Source: Hennigella sp045599065
GTDB taxonomy: Bacteria > Bacillota_I > Bacilli_A > Mycoplasmatales > Mycoplasmoidaceae
NCBI GenBank assembly: GCA_045599065.1
Contig: JAZRVJ010000034.1
Coordinates: 1-30,449 of the forward strand
Length of the DNA stretch: 30,449 nucleotides
Direction of reading: 5' to 3'
Below, in pieces: positions 7,820-15,922 of the stretch. Numbering within the stretch: position 1 is the first letter of the stretch; each line of letters begins with the position of its first letter. Made by a program: the position numbers and the translations under genes. The notes beneath the pieces were generated by a model, which was not told where the DNA came from, did not search any database, and worked only from the letters and a program-made list of their open reading frames with translations.

Positions 7820-8664
7820 TTTCTACTTTTAATATACTTTTCTGCACTAGCTGCAGCAATTTGTGCTTGATTTATAGCATTTGATATCTGTTTAATTCCA
7901 GTTGCGCAATCTCCGCAGGCAAAAATACCAGGAAATGATGTGCTCATATCATCATTAACTATTACTTCATCATTATTATTTCTTTTCACTTCAGGAATTA
8001 AAAAATCCAAACATGATTTAAATCCATTTTCAATGAAAACCATATCACATTTAAGTGTTGATCCATCAGTTTTTAAAACACCTTCAATTTTATCTGAACC
8101 AACATAATCTTTTAAATCTTTTGGATTTAAAATTGTTATATCGTTAGTAAATTTCTTTAAGTGGTTTAGATGTACGCTATTACCAACTAGAATTACTTTT
8201 TTGTTTGTTGCTAATGAGGCATCGCACAAGACACAATAACTTAAGCCTTTATTTATTAGTTTTTCTTCTGAAGGTAAATTTAAACGTTTAACTATTGTGC
8301 CTGTAGCAATAATTAAGGCTTTTGTTTCTCAAGCTTGGCCATCTTCGGTTCACAAGTAAAACTTGTCATTTTTTGATTTCATGCTTTGAACATTACCAAA
8401 ACTATATTTTGTTTTAACTTCATTTAATACTTGTTCAAAGTAATTTTGGGCAAACGTAGCACCATTAACACCATCATAACCATCAAGATTATGAATTTGT
8501 TCAATGTGCATTAATTTTCCACCAGGAACTTCTTTTTCTAAGAAACAAGCCTTTAATCCTAATTGTGTAAGAGCAGCAGATGCAGTCATTCCCGCAATTC
8601 CTCCGCCAATACAAATAACATCAAATTTATTTGTTTCACCAACAACTTCTACTTCCAAACCCAT
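7813..8664 (-). CDS. Thioredoxin reductase-like flavoprotein lacking the NADPH-binding motif
   Basis: 283 aa, about 30 shorter than ordinary TrxB. The FAD site is intact: DVICIGGGIAGMTASAA (GGGIAG 20-25), LIIATGT (about 117-123), and the C-terminal PGIFACGDCATG (245-256). The redox pair is present (C144-VL-C147, then D). The second nucleotide-binding region is degenerate: where TrxB has GGGxSA the sequence reads VILVGNSVHLNH (157-168), and the following HRRxxxR segment is missing. It may therefore use another electron donor or act by other means. It ends KSRKW then TAA, with the Trp codon being TGA. Starts 3 bases after the lgt stop and overlaps whiA by 7 bases. Otherwise it occupies the usual trxB position. 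Confidence 0.8.
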
Positions 8665-8667
8665 AAT

Positions 8668-9690
8668 TTATCATTCCCCAAAATAGATCATCTCGGTTTC
8701 AGCCCTAACACATCTATTGAATTTGATGTCTTTGTATCTTTTATTCTTTTCAGGATGCCATCCAGCATCAATCATTTTAAACACTTCTCCTGGGCCGAAA
8801 GAAAATAGAGTATGTCATATCTTTTTGTCCCTAGTTTTGGCTATTAATAGATGGTTTATTAAAATAAATGATAGGCCGATAACTGCTCATGTTATTGATA
8901 CAACTATTGATAAAGGATATAGGAAGCTCTTGCTCTCGTCATGGTATCTTAATGGCTCTAAACACGCTCTAAATATTCCATATCAAGTGAAATATAAGCC
9001 AGCTAGGTCTCCGGCTTTTCTTTGTTTAATAAATTCTACGCCAAAATATAAAACGAAAAACATGCAGAAGTTTCCAATTCCTTCTCATAGGAATAAAGGT
9101 TGTCTCCACGCTCCGTCAATACACATGCATGGTAAACACTTATATAAAAACCATGCAAGACTTTCGTTTGTTACTACATTACCATAAACTTCTTTGTTGC
9201 AATAATTTCCTCAACGCCCAACAAACTGAGCAATTAATATAGCAGGAACAATTGCATCAAAGTACATTCACATACTAACTCTTTTTACTTTCTGTTCTTT
9301 ACTAAATATATCTTTCACCCTATATGATGGTCTACGCAAAACAAGAGGAAAATATATAAAGGCTACAAGAACAGTAAGCATTACTCCCCACTCAATCGCT
9401 AATCCGCTTCCGAAATCAACAAAGAAGTCTTTCCATTCTGTTTGCCCAATAGCGCACGATCCAAATCTAGCGCCCAGTATTGCTGAAGGTACTCCAATTA
9501 AAATAAATCAATAAAACGGCTCAATTGAAACTTTATATCTTTTTCATAATTTCAAACAACCTGCCACAATAGCTACAGCAAAACCAAGCATGATACACAC
9601 CGGGTATCATCATGATGAATTTCCGCTACCTCTTGGCCAAGGAATCGGCCAATCAATTATTGGAGGCATCTCCCCAATTAAATTAATCAT
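8668..9690 (-). CDS. lgt: Prolipoprotein diacylglyceryl transferase
   Basis: 340 aa, no earlier stop once several TGA codons are Trp. Lgt moves diacylglycerol from phosphatidylglycerol to the lipobox Cys of prolipoproteins in the membrane. Visible family features are ILGARFGSC (about 70), the signature region QFVGRWGNYCNKEVYG (family GRxGNxxNxE), and FRACLEPLRYHD near the C-terminal helices. About seven membrane segments. A C-terminal extension of about 50 residues (FGPGEVFKMIDAGWHPEK) is typical of Mollicutes versions. The start ATG overlaps the hprK TAA by one base. Its likely clients include the lipoprotein encoded at 14886-15812. Confidence 0.93.
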
Positions 9691-10646
9691 TATTTCCTCT
9701 TTTGGTTCTTTCTTATGACTCTGTCATAATTGTTTAAATATTCATTAGCAGAGTTGTATCCACCCATTTTTAATTTAAAGTCAATAACAGCAGACTCAAT
9801 TAAACTAGATGTTGGTCTTCCTGTTGCTAATGGTATTAAGTATTTAGGAATCTTAACGCCTTTAATGATTGTTTTGTGTTGTTCTGTTCCTAATCTTTCA
9901 AAACTGTTAAGCTTTTTAGTTTGGTCTTTTGTAGAAATTAAATCAACAATCATATCAATTTGAGTTTCTCTTAATGTTGTTTGTCTTCCAAACATTCTAG
10001 CAACATTTAAAATACCTAGTCCTCTTACTTCGATAAAGTGTTTGGCTACATCAGAGCTGTGTCCATATATTGCTTGTCCATAGTTATATACTTCAATAGC
10101 ATCATCGCCAACAAATAGGTGACCTTCTTTAATTAGTTGCATTGCGGCTTCAGATTTTCCTGTACCTGAATCACCCATAATTAATACACCTATACCTAAG
10201 ATAGACATAAGTGTTCCATGATATGTGCTTGTTGGGGCTAGTTTTCTTGCAACCCAAGGAGAAAGTTCAATATAAAGGTCTGCTGAAGACATGTTTATAT
10301 AAACGACCGGTATATCTGTTTTTCCCATAGCCTTCATCAAACGTTTAATATCTTCTGGCTTAAAAGCATTGTTTAAAATAATCATTGGTGGAGATAATTT
10401 CTTTACCTTCTTCATTATTCTCTTTAATCCAGGAAGTGTAGATTTTTTAAAGAAATTTAGTTCGGATAAACCAAAACAAATAATATTTGTTTGTTTTTTG
10501 TAGGCAGGTTTAATTTTTGTAGTTAATTCAATTCCAATTCTGGCAATACCAGATGAAGTAATATATCTTGAATTGGGTCTACCTTTATTGACTATTTTAA
10601 AATCAAACCTTTTTAACAATTCGGATACAACAATTTTGTTTCTCAT
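9690..10646 (-). CDS. hprK: HPr kinase/phosphorylase
   Basis: 318 aa, usual length. HprK phosphorylates HPr of the sugar phosphotransferase system on Ser46 and reverses this with phosphate, tuning sugar uptake. Residues 1-130 are the N-terminal domain. Catalytic H143 is in TYHGTLMS, the P-loop is GDSGTGKS (158-165), the acidic pair is D181-D182, and the family signature is HFIEVRGLGILNV (203-215). No TGA codon is used. Its Shine-Dalgarno (TAGGAG) includes the stop codon of tilS, so the two are coupled. Confidence 0.96.
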   Translation of the reverse strand: MRNKIVVSELLKRFDFKIVNKGRPNSRYITSSGIARIGIELTTKIKPAYKKQTNIICFGLSELNFFKKSTLPGLKRIMKKVKKLSPPMIILNNAFKPEDIKRLMKAMGKTDIPVVYINMSSADLYIELSPWVARKLAPTSTYHGTLMSILGIGVLIMGDSGTGKSEAAMQLIKEGHLFVGDDAIEVYNYGQAIYGHSSDVAKHFIEVRGLGILNVARMFGRQTTLRETQIDMIVDLISTKDQTKKLNSFERLGTEQHKTIIKGVKIPKYLIPLATGRPTSSLIESAVIDFKLKMGGYNSANEYLNNYDRVIRKNQKRK

Positions 10647-10654
10647 AATTTCTC

Positions 10655-11536
10655 CTATTTGATTTTTAATTTTCCTTTTGTTTTTGATAATGAAATTTCG
10701 TTTTGAAGTCTTAAACTACAACTTGACTTTGAAGACGATAAGAATTGTTTAACTAACTTAATCTTGTTATGATTGATAGTTTTAACATTGATTTTTTTAA
10801 GAAACAAATAAATTAAATTGTCATCAATCTTATTTTTTCTAATGTATTTTAAATCATATTGAGTTTTAGCTCATTGATTAAGTTTGTTCTGAGTTTGTTT
10901 TTCAATTTTTGATCGCTTATTGTTTCTTAACTGAAAAGATTTATATAGTTTTAATAATTCTTGTTTGTTTTTCTTGTTAAGTTTTTTTCTAATTTTGTTT
11001 CTTTCATAAATGTCTAAGACATTTGTTGAATCGATTACAAACGGAACATTATTTTTTTGACAATATTTTTCTAAATCAATTTTAAACTCATTAATTAATG
11101 GACGGTAAATAGTTAAATCTTCATATGAACTTACTGGTTTAATGCCGTAATAAAAGTTTAAAGATTTTCGTTCTTGTTGCATTATTGCTGTTTCAAGAAA
11201 GTCGTTTAAGTTGTGTCCCATAAGAACATTTCTACATTTAACTTCCTTTGAACACTTTAGAAAAAAATCGTATCTAATTTTTCTAGCTAATGCTTGAAAG
11301 TTTTTAATTTTAGAATTTTTATATTGCTGTTTTTTAACATCTAAAACTTTAAGTTTTAAGTGTTTGCGTTTGCAATATTTAGTAACAATTTCTGTATCGC
11401 GATAGCTATCAGCTCTTTTGTGGTAATTAACATGGCAAACACAAATAATATTTTTATGATATTTATTCAATAATGCCATTGAGTCGGGTCCACCAGAAAC
11501 CGCGGCAATGTATTTTTTCTTCTTGTCAAATTTCAT
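10655..11536 (-). CDS. tilS: tRNA(Ile)-lysidine synthase
   Basis: 293 aa, short but normal for mycoplasmas. TilS changes C34 of tRNA-Ile(CAU) to lysidine so it reads AUA. The ATP pyrophosphatase P-loop SGGPDS is at 14-19; other family marks are VCHVNYHKRADS, LARKIRYDFF, LMGHNLNDFLETAIMQ and YRPLI. The C-terminal third is basic and helical and contains one TGA (Trp) in NQWAKT. The start ATG (11536) has no Shine-Dalgarno and is 9 bases after TATAAT, so the leader is very short. It is the first gene of the operon that runs through hprK, lgt, trxB-like, whiA and TSCPD. Confidence 0.92.
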
Positions 11537-11545
11537 TACATATAT

Positions 11546-11551
11546 ATTATA
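11546..11551 (-). promoter_or_regulatory. -10 box of the tilS operon
   Basis: TATAAT on the minus strand, ending 9 bases before the tilS ATG. The preceding hairpin (11551-11579) occupies the place where the spacer and -35 box would be, so the hairpin and promoter overlap. Confidence 0.5.
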
Positions 11552-11579
11552 AATACATACTTTTGAAAAGTATGTATTT
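11551..11579 (-). terminator. Hairpin between asnA and tilS, probable terminator
   Basis: Perfect 14-bp inverted repeat AAATACATACTTTT with one central base. On the minus strand the 3' arm ends GTATTTATAAT, so there is only a weak T run. It lies 22 bases after the asnA stop and directly abuts the tilS -10 box. Confidence 0.6.
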
Positions 11580-11600
11580 ATTGTTTGGTTTTACGATCAA

Positions 11601-12605
11601 TTAAAGTAATTTAATTCCGTTTTCTTCACATCATTTTAGGTTTTGTTTATCTCAATATGATGATTGAACTTCACCAATGTGAGCTCTACCCAAAAGGAAT
11701 TGACATAATCTACTTTCGCCAATTCCACCACCGATTGTTAAAGGTAGTTTTCCATCCATAATCATCTTGTGGTATTGAAGTTTAAGTCTTTCTGTTTTTT
11801 TAGACTTTTTAAGTTGAGAAAGAAGACTCTTCTTATTAACCCTAATTCCCATACTAGAAAGTTCAAGAGCACAATCTAATACTTCGTGATAAACAATTAA
11901 ATCTCCATTTAATTGTCAGTCATCATAGTCTGGAGCTCTAAAATCATGAACTTTACCATCAGATAGTTTGTCTCCAATTTGCATTATGAAAACTGTTTTG
12001 TATTTTTTAACAATTTCGTATTCTCTTTCCTTGGGAGATAATTTCGGATAAAGTTTAAGTAATTCTTCAGAAGTACAGAAATGAACATGTTCATCGACAG
12101 TTACTTTCTTATAACCATGTTCATTAACAAATCTGCTTGTTTCAGCTAAAGCTTTAACAATTTTTCTAACTGTATATCTTAAATATTTAAGAGTTCTGTC
12201 ACCGCTTGAGATAATTTTTTCTCAGTCTCATTGATCTACATAAATAGAGTGTAATTGATCGACTTCATCGTCTCTTCTAATGGCTGTCATATCTGTATAA
12301 AGACCTTTATACATTGTGAAGTTGTATTGCTTTAAGGCAAATCTTTTTCATTTTGCTAAAGATTGAACAATTTCCAATACTTCACCATTTTTAGCAATAT
12401 CAAAATCAACTCCTCTTTCGTCTCCTTTTAGGTTATCTTGAAAACCAGATTTTTGTGTAACAAAAATAGGTGCAGAAACTCTTAATAGGTTAAGTTGTTT
12501 TGCTAGTGCTGTTTGAAACTTATCCTTAATTAATTTGATATATTCTTGGATTGTGAATATATCCATTTTTTCATATTTTTCTTTTATTAATTTTCTCATT
12601 CTCAT
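11601..12605 (-). CDS. asnA: Aspartate-ammonia ligase (asparagine synthetase A)
   Basis: 334 aa, normal for AsnA (about 330). It makes asparagine from aspartate, ammonia and ATP; the fold is like a class II aminoacyl-tRNA synthetase. Visible stretches are RVSAPIFVTQKSGFQDNL (N-terminal), YNFTMYKGLYTDMTAIRRDD, VDQWDWEK, and the C-terminal LPLTIGGGIGESRLCQFLLG with HIGEVQSSYW. Several TGA codons are Trp. The ATG at 12605 fits best: GGAAG lies upstream and it starts 6 bases after the fhs stop; a second ATG at 12599 is possible. It forms a two-gene operon with fhs. Confidence 0.95.
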
Positions 12606-12610
12606 AATCT

Positions 12611-14137
12611 TTACTTCCAATCTTTTGCTTTAGGATGTTTTGGTAACCCTGGCATTCTAAATACTTTATCACAAAGGACAACAGCTAGTTTAGAACCATT
12701 ATTAAATAGTATATCATTAACACAAATAGCTTCTTTCCCTTTTATGTAATTACTTGGTATTTGTCCAGGTTGTTTTGAAATACAAACATAGTAATTATTG
12801 TATGCATGTTTTTTTAATAATTTTTTAGCTTTTTCACTAAAAGTTAATACTTTAATACCATAACATTTCTTAACTATTGTTTCAATCTTTGATTGAAGTG
12901 TTTGTTTTGGATTATATAAGAATTTAACTTTTTTAATTGGTTTGGTTGCTTTAATTACTTTCTTAGCTAGTTCAATCCCACCTTTGCCGCCTTTAACAAA
13001 TCCTTCATCAAATGCATAGTCAACCTTTTTCTTTTTCAAGAATCTAACTAATTTGTTTTCTTCTTTTGTTTTGTCGGTTACAAAGCTATTAATTGCCACA
13101 ACTAGCGGAACGCCATATTGTTTTAAATGGTTTATGTGGGTGTCAAGGTTTTTTAAACCTTTTTCAAAACTTCCATGACCTTGATTAATAATTGATTTTA
13201 TTGTAGAAACTAGAACAATACATCCTGGTTTTAAACCGTTTTCTTGGCATAAAACATTTAAGAATTTTTCTGCTCCCAAATCGGAACCAAATCCAGCTTC
13301 AGTAATTAAATAGTCAGCTAATTTTAGTCCAGATAGCGTTGCTAAATATGATGAAACACCAATTGAAATATTAGCAAATGGCCCACCCGAAACAAATGTC
13401 ATATTGCCCTCTAATGTTTGAACAATGTTAGGTTTAAAACAATCCTTCATTGTTGCCATTAAAGCTTTAGTAATCCCTAGTTGTTTTACATATACAGGTT
13501 TGCCTGTTTTTGTATAAGCAACAATCATGTTGTTTAATCTATTTTCAAAATCTATCTTAGATTTTGCTAAACAGAAAATAGTCATGATTTCACAAGCAGA
13601 TGTAATATCAAATCTTGTTTGGTAAGATATTTTTTTGTTTAAGGTAACCTTGATTTCTCTTAGGCTTCTGTCGTTCATATCAACAACACGAGCATGAACA
13701 ATACGTTTTGGATCAATATTTAATTTATTGCCTTGGTAAAATTCATTATCTACACAAGCAGCAATTAAATTGTTTGCGGTTGTAATAGCATGAAAATCAC
13801 CAGTAAAATGCATATTAATTTCATTTTCTGGAACAATTGATGCCTTTCCCGCTCCTGTTGCTCCACCCTTAACACCAAAACAAGGACCAATAGATGGTTC
13901 TCTTAAAGCGACTATTGCTCTCTTATTCAATTTATTTAAGGCATCGGTTAAATTAATACTAATTGTTGTTTTACCTTCGCCAGAGCTTGTTGGACTTGTT
14001 GCAGTAACTAAAATTAGCTTACCTAATTTATTTTTTTTAATGTTATCTATATTTAATTTAGCAATGTAATCACCATATAAAGTGATATCTTTATTGCTTA
14101 ATTTGTATCTTTTTATAACTTGTGAAATTGGTTTCAT
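12611..14137 (-). CDS. fhs: Formate-tetrahydrofolate ligase
   Basis: 508 aa, somewhat shorter than the usual 550. Makes 10-formyl-THF from formate, THF and ATP. The P-loop region is TATSPTSSGEGKTTISINL (about 46-63); others are GGATGAGKASIVPENEINMHFTGDF (about 91-115, quoted only as landmark ends GGATGAG and HFTGDF), FVSGGPFANIS, ITEAGFGSDLGAEKF and the C-terminal KVFRMPGLPKHP. No TGA codon in frame. It starts at ATG 14137 behind AAAGGCG. A TATAAT (minus, 14163-14158) sits about 20 bases upstream, so the leader is short. Upstream is the divergent nitroreductase gene. A folate link with the S component at the left end is possible but not shown. Confidence 0.96.
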   Translation of the reverse strand: MKPISQVIKRYKLSNKDITLYGDYIAKLNIDNIKKNKLGKLILVTATSPTSSGEGKTTISINLTDALNKLNKRAIVALREPSIGPCFGVKGGATGAGKASIVPENEINMHFTGDFHAITTANNLIAACVDNEFYQGNKLNIDPKRIVHARVVDMNDRSLREIKVTLNKKISYQTRFDITSACEIMTIFCLAKSKIDFENRLNNMIVAYTKTGKPVYVKQLGITKALMATMKDCFKPNIVQTLEGNMTFVSGGPFANISIGVSSYLATLSGLKLADYLITEAGFGSDLGAEKFLNVLCQENGLKPGCIVLVSTIKSIINQGHGSFEKGLKNLDTHINHLKQYGVPLVVAINSFVTDKTKEENKLVRFLKKKKVDYAFDEGFVKGGKGGIELAKKVIKATKPIKKVKFLYNPKQTLQSKIETIVKKCYGIKVLTFSEKAKKLLKKHAYNNYYVCISKQPGQIPSNYIKGKEAICVNDILFNNGSKLAVVLCDKVFRMPGLPKHPKAKDWK

Positions 14138-14208
14138 AATTTCGCCTTTGCTTTTTAATTATATTATGTAAATAATATAAAATATATAATTTAATTGAGG
14201 TAGAGAAT
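14138..14208. promoter_or_regulatory. Divergent promoters of fhs and the nitroreductase-like gene
   Basis: 71 AT-rich bases. Minus-strand TATAAT at 14163-14158 serves fhs. Plus-strand TATAAT at 14185-14190 serves the nitroreductase-like gene, followed by a Shine-Dalgarno-like GAGG at 14197-14200. No operator-like repeat is evident. Confidence 0.6.
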
Positions 14209-14877
14209 ATGAATATAGTTAAGGCTTGTTATGCAAGACATGCAGTAAGACATTTTGATGGAAAACCAATCAAAAAGTCTGATAGAAAAGTATTAAAAGA
14301 TCTTATAAGAGTTATTAATAAAGAAGAAAAACTACACATTCAGCTTATTACTAACGAACCAAGGGCTTTTGGTGGAAGAAGAGCTAGAATTTGTAATTTT
14401 ACTGGTTGTGTTAACTATTTTGCTATGGTCGGTAAAAAAGCTAAGGATTTAAAAGAAAAAATTGGTTATTTTGGTGAATTTTTAGTATTAAAGGCACAAC
14501 AATTGGGAATTAATAGTTGTTGAGTTTATCTAACATTTAACAAAGTTAAAGATGCATATAATGTTAGAAAAAATGAAAAATTAGTTTGTGTTATAGCTTT
14601 AGGTTATGGAACAACTCAAGGTAAACCACACAAATCTAAAAGATTTGCTGATGTAGTGAAAAATAGAGGCAAATTCCCTCAATGATTTATTAGAGGAGTT
14701 AAAATGGCTCTGTTGGCTCCAACAGGCAAGAACCAACAAAAATTTAAAATTACTTTATTGCAAGGAAATAAAGTAAGAATCAGAAATAGATCTCTATGTG
14801 GAGATGTAGATCTAGGAATAGTTAAATATCATTTTGGAATAGGTGCTGGAAGCACTAAATTCGAATGGGTAAAATAA
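14209..14877 (+). CDS. Nitroreductase-family protein (TM1586 type)
   Basis: 222 aa. Starts with the family pattern YARHAVRHFDGKPIKKSD, where the paired Arg residues contact FMN. IGYFGEFLVLKAQQLGINS, then a TGA-coded Trp, matches the middle of putative TM nitroreductases; VIALGYGTTQGKPHKSKR and MALLAPTGKNQQKFK follow. Such enzymes are FMN-dependent NAD(P)H oxidoreductases with unknown natural substrates. Two in-frame TGA codons are Trp. It is a single gene with its own promoter and GAGG Shine-Dalgarno. It converges on the lipoprotein gene with 8 bases between stops and no visible terminator hairpin. Confidence 0.85.
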
Positions 14878-14885
14878 TTTAGCTA

Positions 14886-15812
14886 TTATTCTTCTGGTCT
14901 AGTTACATCACATTCGATATGTAGAAGGTTGCCTCAATCCTTTCCTTCTTCATCATATCTTGGCTCCAACCATGTATCTTTTACAGTAAATTTTAATTTG
15001 CGCTCAGTTAAAAGTTGGTATTCGTGTGGCCATGCTAAATATATTCCGTCAAAATATTTTTGTCTAGAATATGAAACATATATACAACGTACATCCGCTG
15101 GTAAATGCAATTCATAAATAGGAACATTTATGTCATCTTTATCATCGTCGGCTCACCCTTTTGCAAACGATTCTTCAAAGGTTGTTGCGCACCAAGATAG
15201 ATCGGTAATTGTTTTTCCTTTGAGATTGCTAAAATCAAGTTTTCTGAAATCGTCTTTTGGCATTTTTAAAATGTCGTTTTGTCTAAGCGATTCATTTATT
15301 ACGGACATCATTTCAACTTCATTAACCTCATAACCATGATAAACTGTTAGTGGTATGCCAGCCGTTGCTGAAGCAACCGCTGCATCTAAATAATCAAAAT
15401 CCCACATTCCAAACTCTAAATTTGCTCTGGAAATGTATTTAGAAAAGTCTTTAGGTGCAAGTGGGTTTGGGACACCGATTTCTACACGCCTTGGTGGAAG
15501 ACTCTTTACGTATTCATCTGACTTCCCGTTGTGAAACTCTGTTCCTCACTCAACCCAGCCGGGTCCATAACATGATAAAACAACGGCCTCTGCAGGACAT
15601 TGACAATAAACATCAGGTCATTTGTAATAATCTTGATAAACCTCTGTTGCCTTCATTGTTTTAATATACCCTGCTTGATATTTTTCACAATAATCATTGT
15701 ATTTCTTTTCAAGAGGGGTTTCTTGTTCACCTTTTGAACAAGATGTTACACCTAAACATGGTGTTGTAAGGGCTCCAAGCCCTAAAAATGTACATAATAA
15801 TTTCTTTTTCAT
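14886..15812 (-). CDS. Surface lipoprotein with ADP-ribosyltransferase-like domain
   Basis: 308 aa. The signal peptide starts MKKKLLCTFLGLGALTT and ends in lipobox VTSC (22-25), so Cys25 is lipidated and the protein is anchored outside. Residues about 130-280 follow the order of a toxin-type ADP-ribosyltransferase: PLTVYHGYE (154-162, the first NAD-contact strand, usually YRG or YHG); a middle segment with SWCATTFEESFAKG (206-219, compare the STS-like motif); PIYELHLPADVRCIYV (231-246); then HEYQLLTERKLKFTV (263-277, compare the ExE strand). The catalytic second Glu appears to be Gln266, and the first position is His159, so activity is uncertain. Four TGA codons are Trp. The ATG lies 6 bases after TATAAT with no Shine-Dalgarno. 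The lipoprotein call is firm; the enzyme family is inferred from motif order. Confidence 0.6.
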
Positions 15813-15818
15813 ATTTGT

Positions 15819-15824
15819 ATTATA
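15819..15824 (-). promoter_or_regulatory. -10 box of the lipoprotein gene
   Basis: TATAAT on the minus strand, 6 bases before the ATG at 15812. Transcription would begin at or next to the start codon (leaderless). No clear -35 box. Confidence 0.5.
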
Positions 15825-15857
15825 TTTATTCTTTTTTTAATAATTATCATTTTCCTA

Positions 15858-15863
15858 TATAAT
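15858..15863 (+). promoter_or_regulatory. -10 box of the nusA-rbfA operon
   Basis: TATAAT in CCTATATAATAG. The start of transcription would fall near 15870, immediately before the leader hairpin. The -35 region is only T-rich. Confidence 0.6.
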
Positions 15864-15871
15864 AGAATCAC

Positions 15872-15907
15872 CACACAAGGTATACGGTGCCTTGTGTGCT
15901 TTTATTT
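15872..15907 (+). terminator. Attenuator-like hairpin in the nusA leader
   Basis: CACACAAGG (15872-15880) pairs perfectly with CCTTGTGTG (15890-15898); TAT/GTG can add three more pairs around loop ACG. CTTTTATTT follows. No plus-strand gene lies upstream, so this is a leader element 25 bases before the nusA ATG, not the end of another gene. It has the form of an intrinsic terminator, fitting attenuation of the operon. Confidence 0.65.
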
Positions 15908-15922
15908 AAAAAAGGACAAAAT

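Noticed and set aside
8717..9187. Plus-strand 156-codon open frame
   Set aside because: It is antisense to lgt, whose table-4 frame carries family motifs throughout.
15872..15907. Terminator of an upstream plus-strand gene
   Set aside because: The upstream gene (lipoprotein) is on the minus strand and starts there, so no plus-strand transcript is known to arrive.
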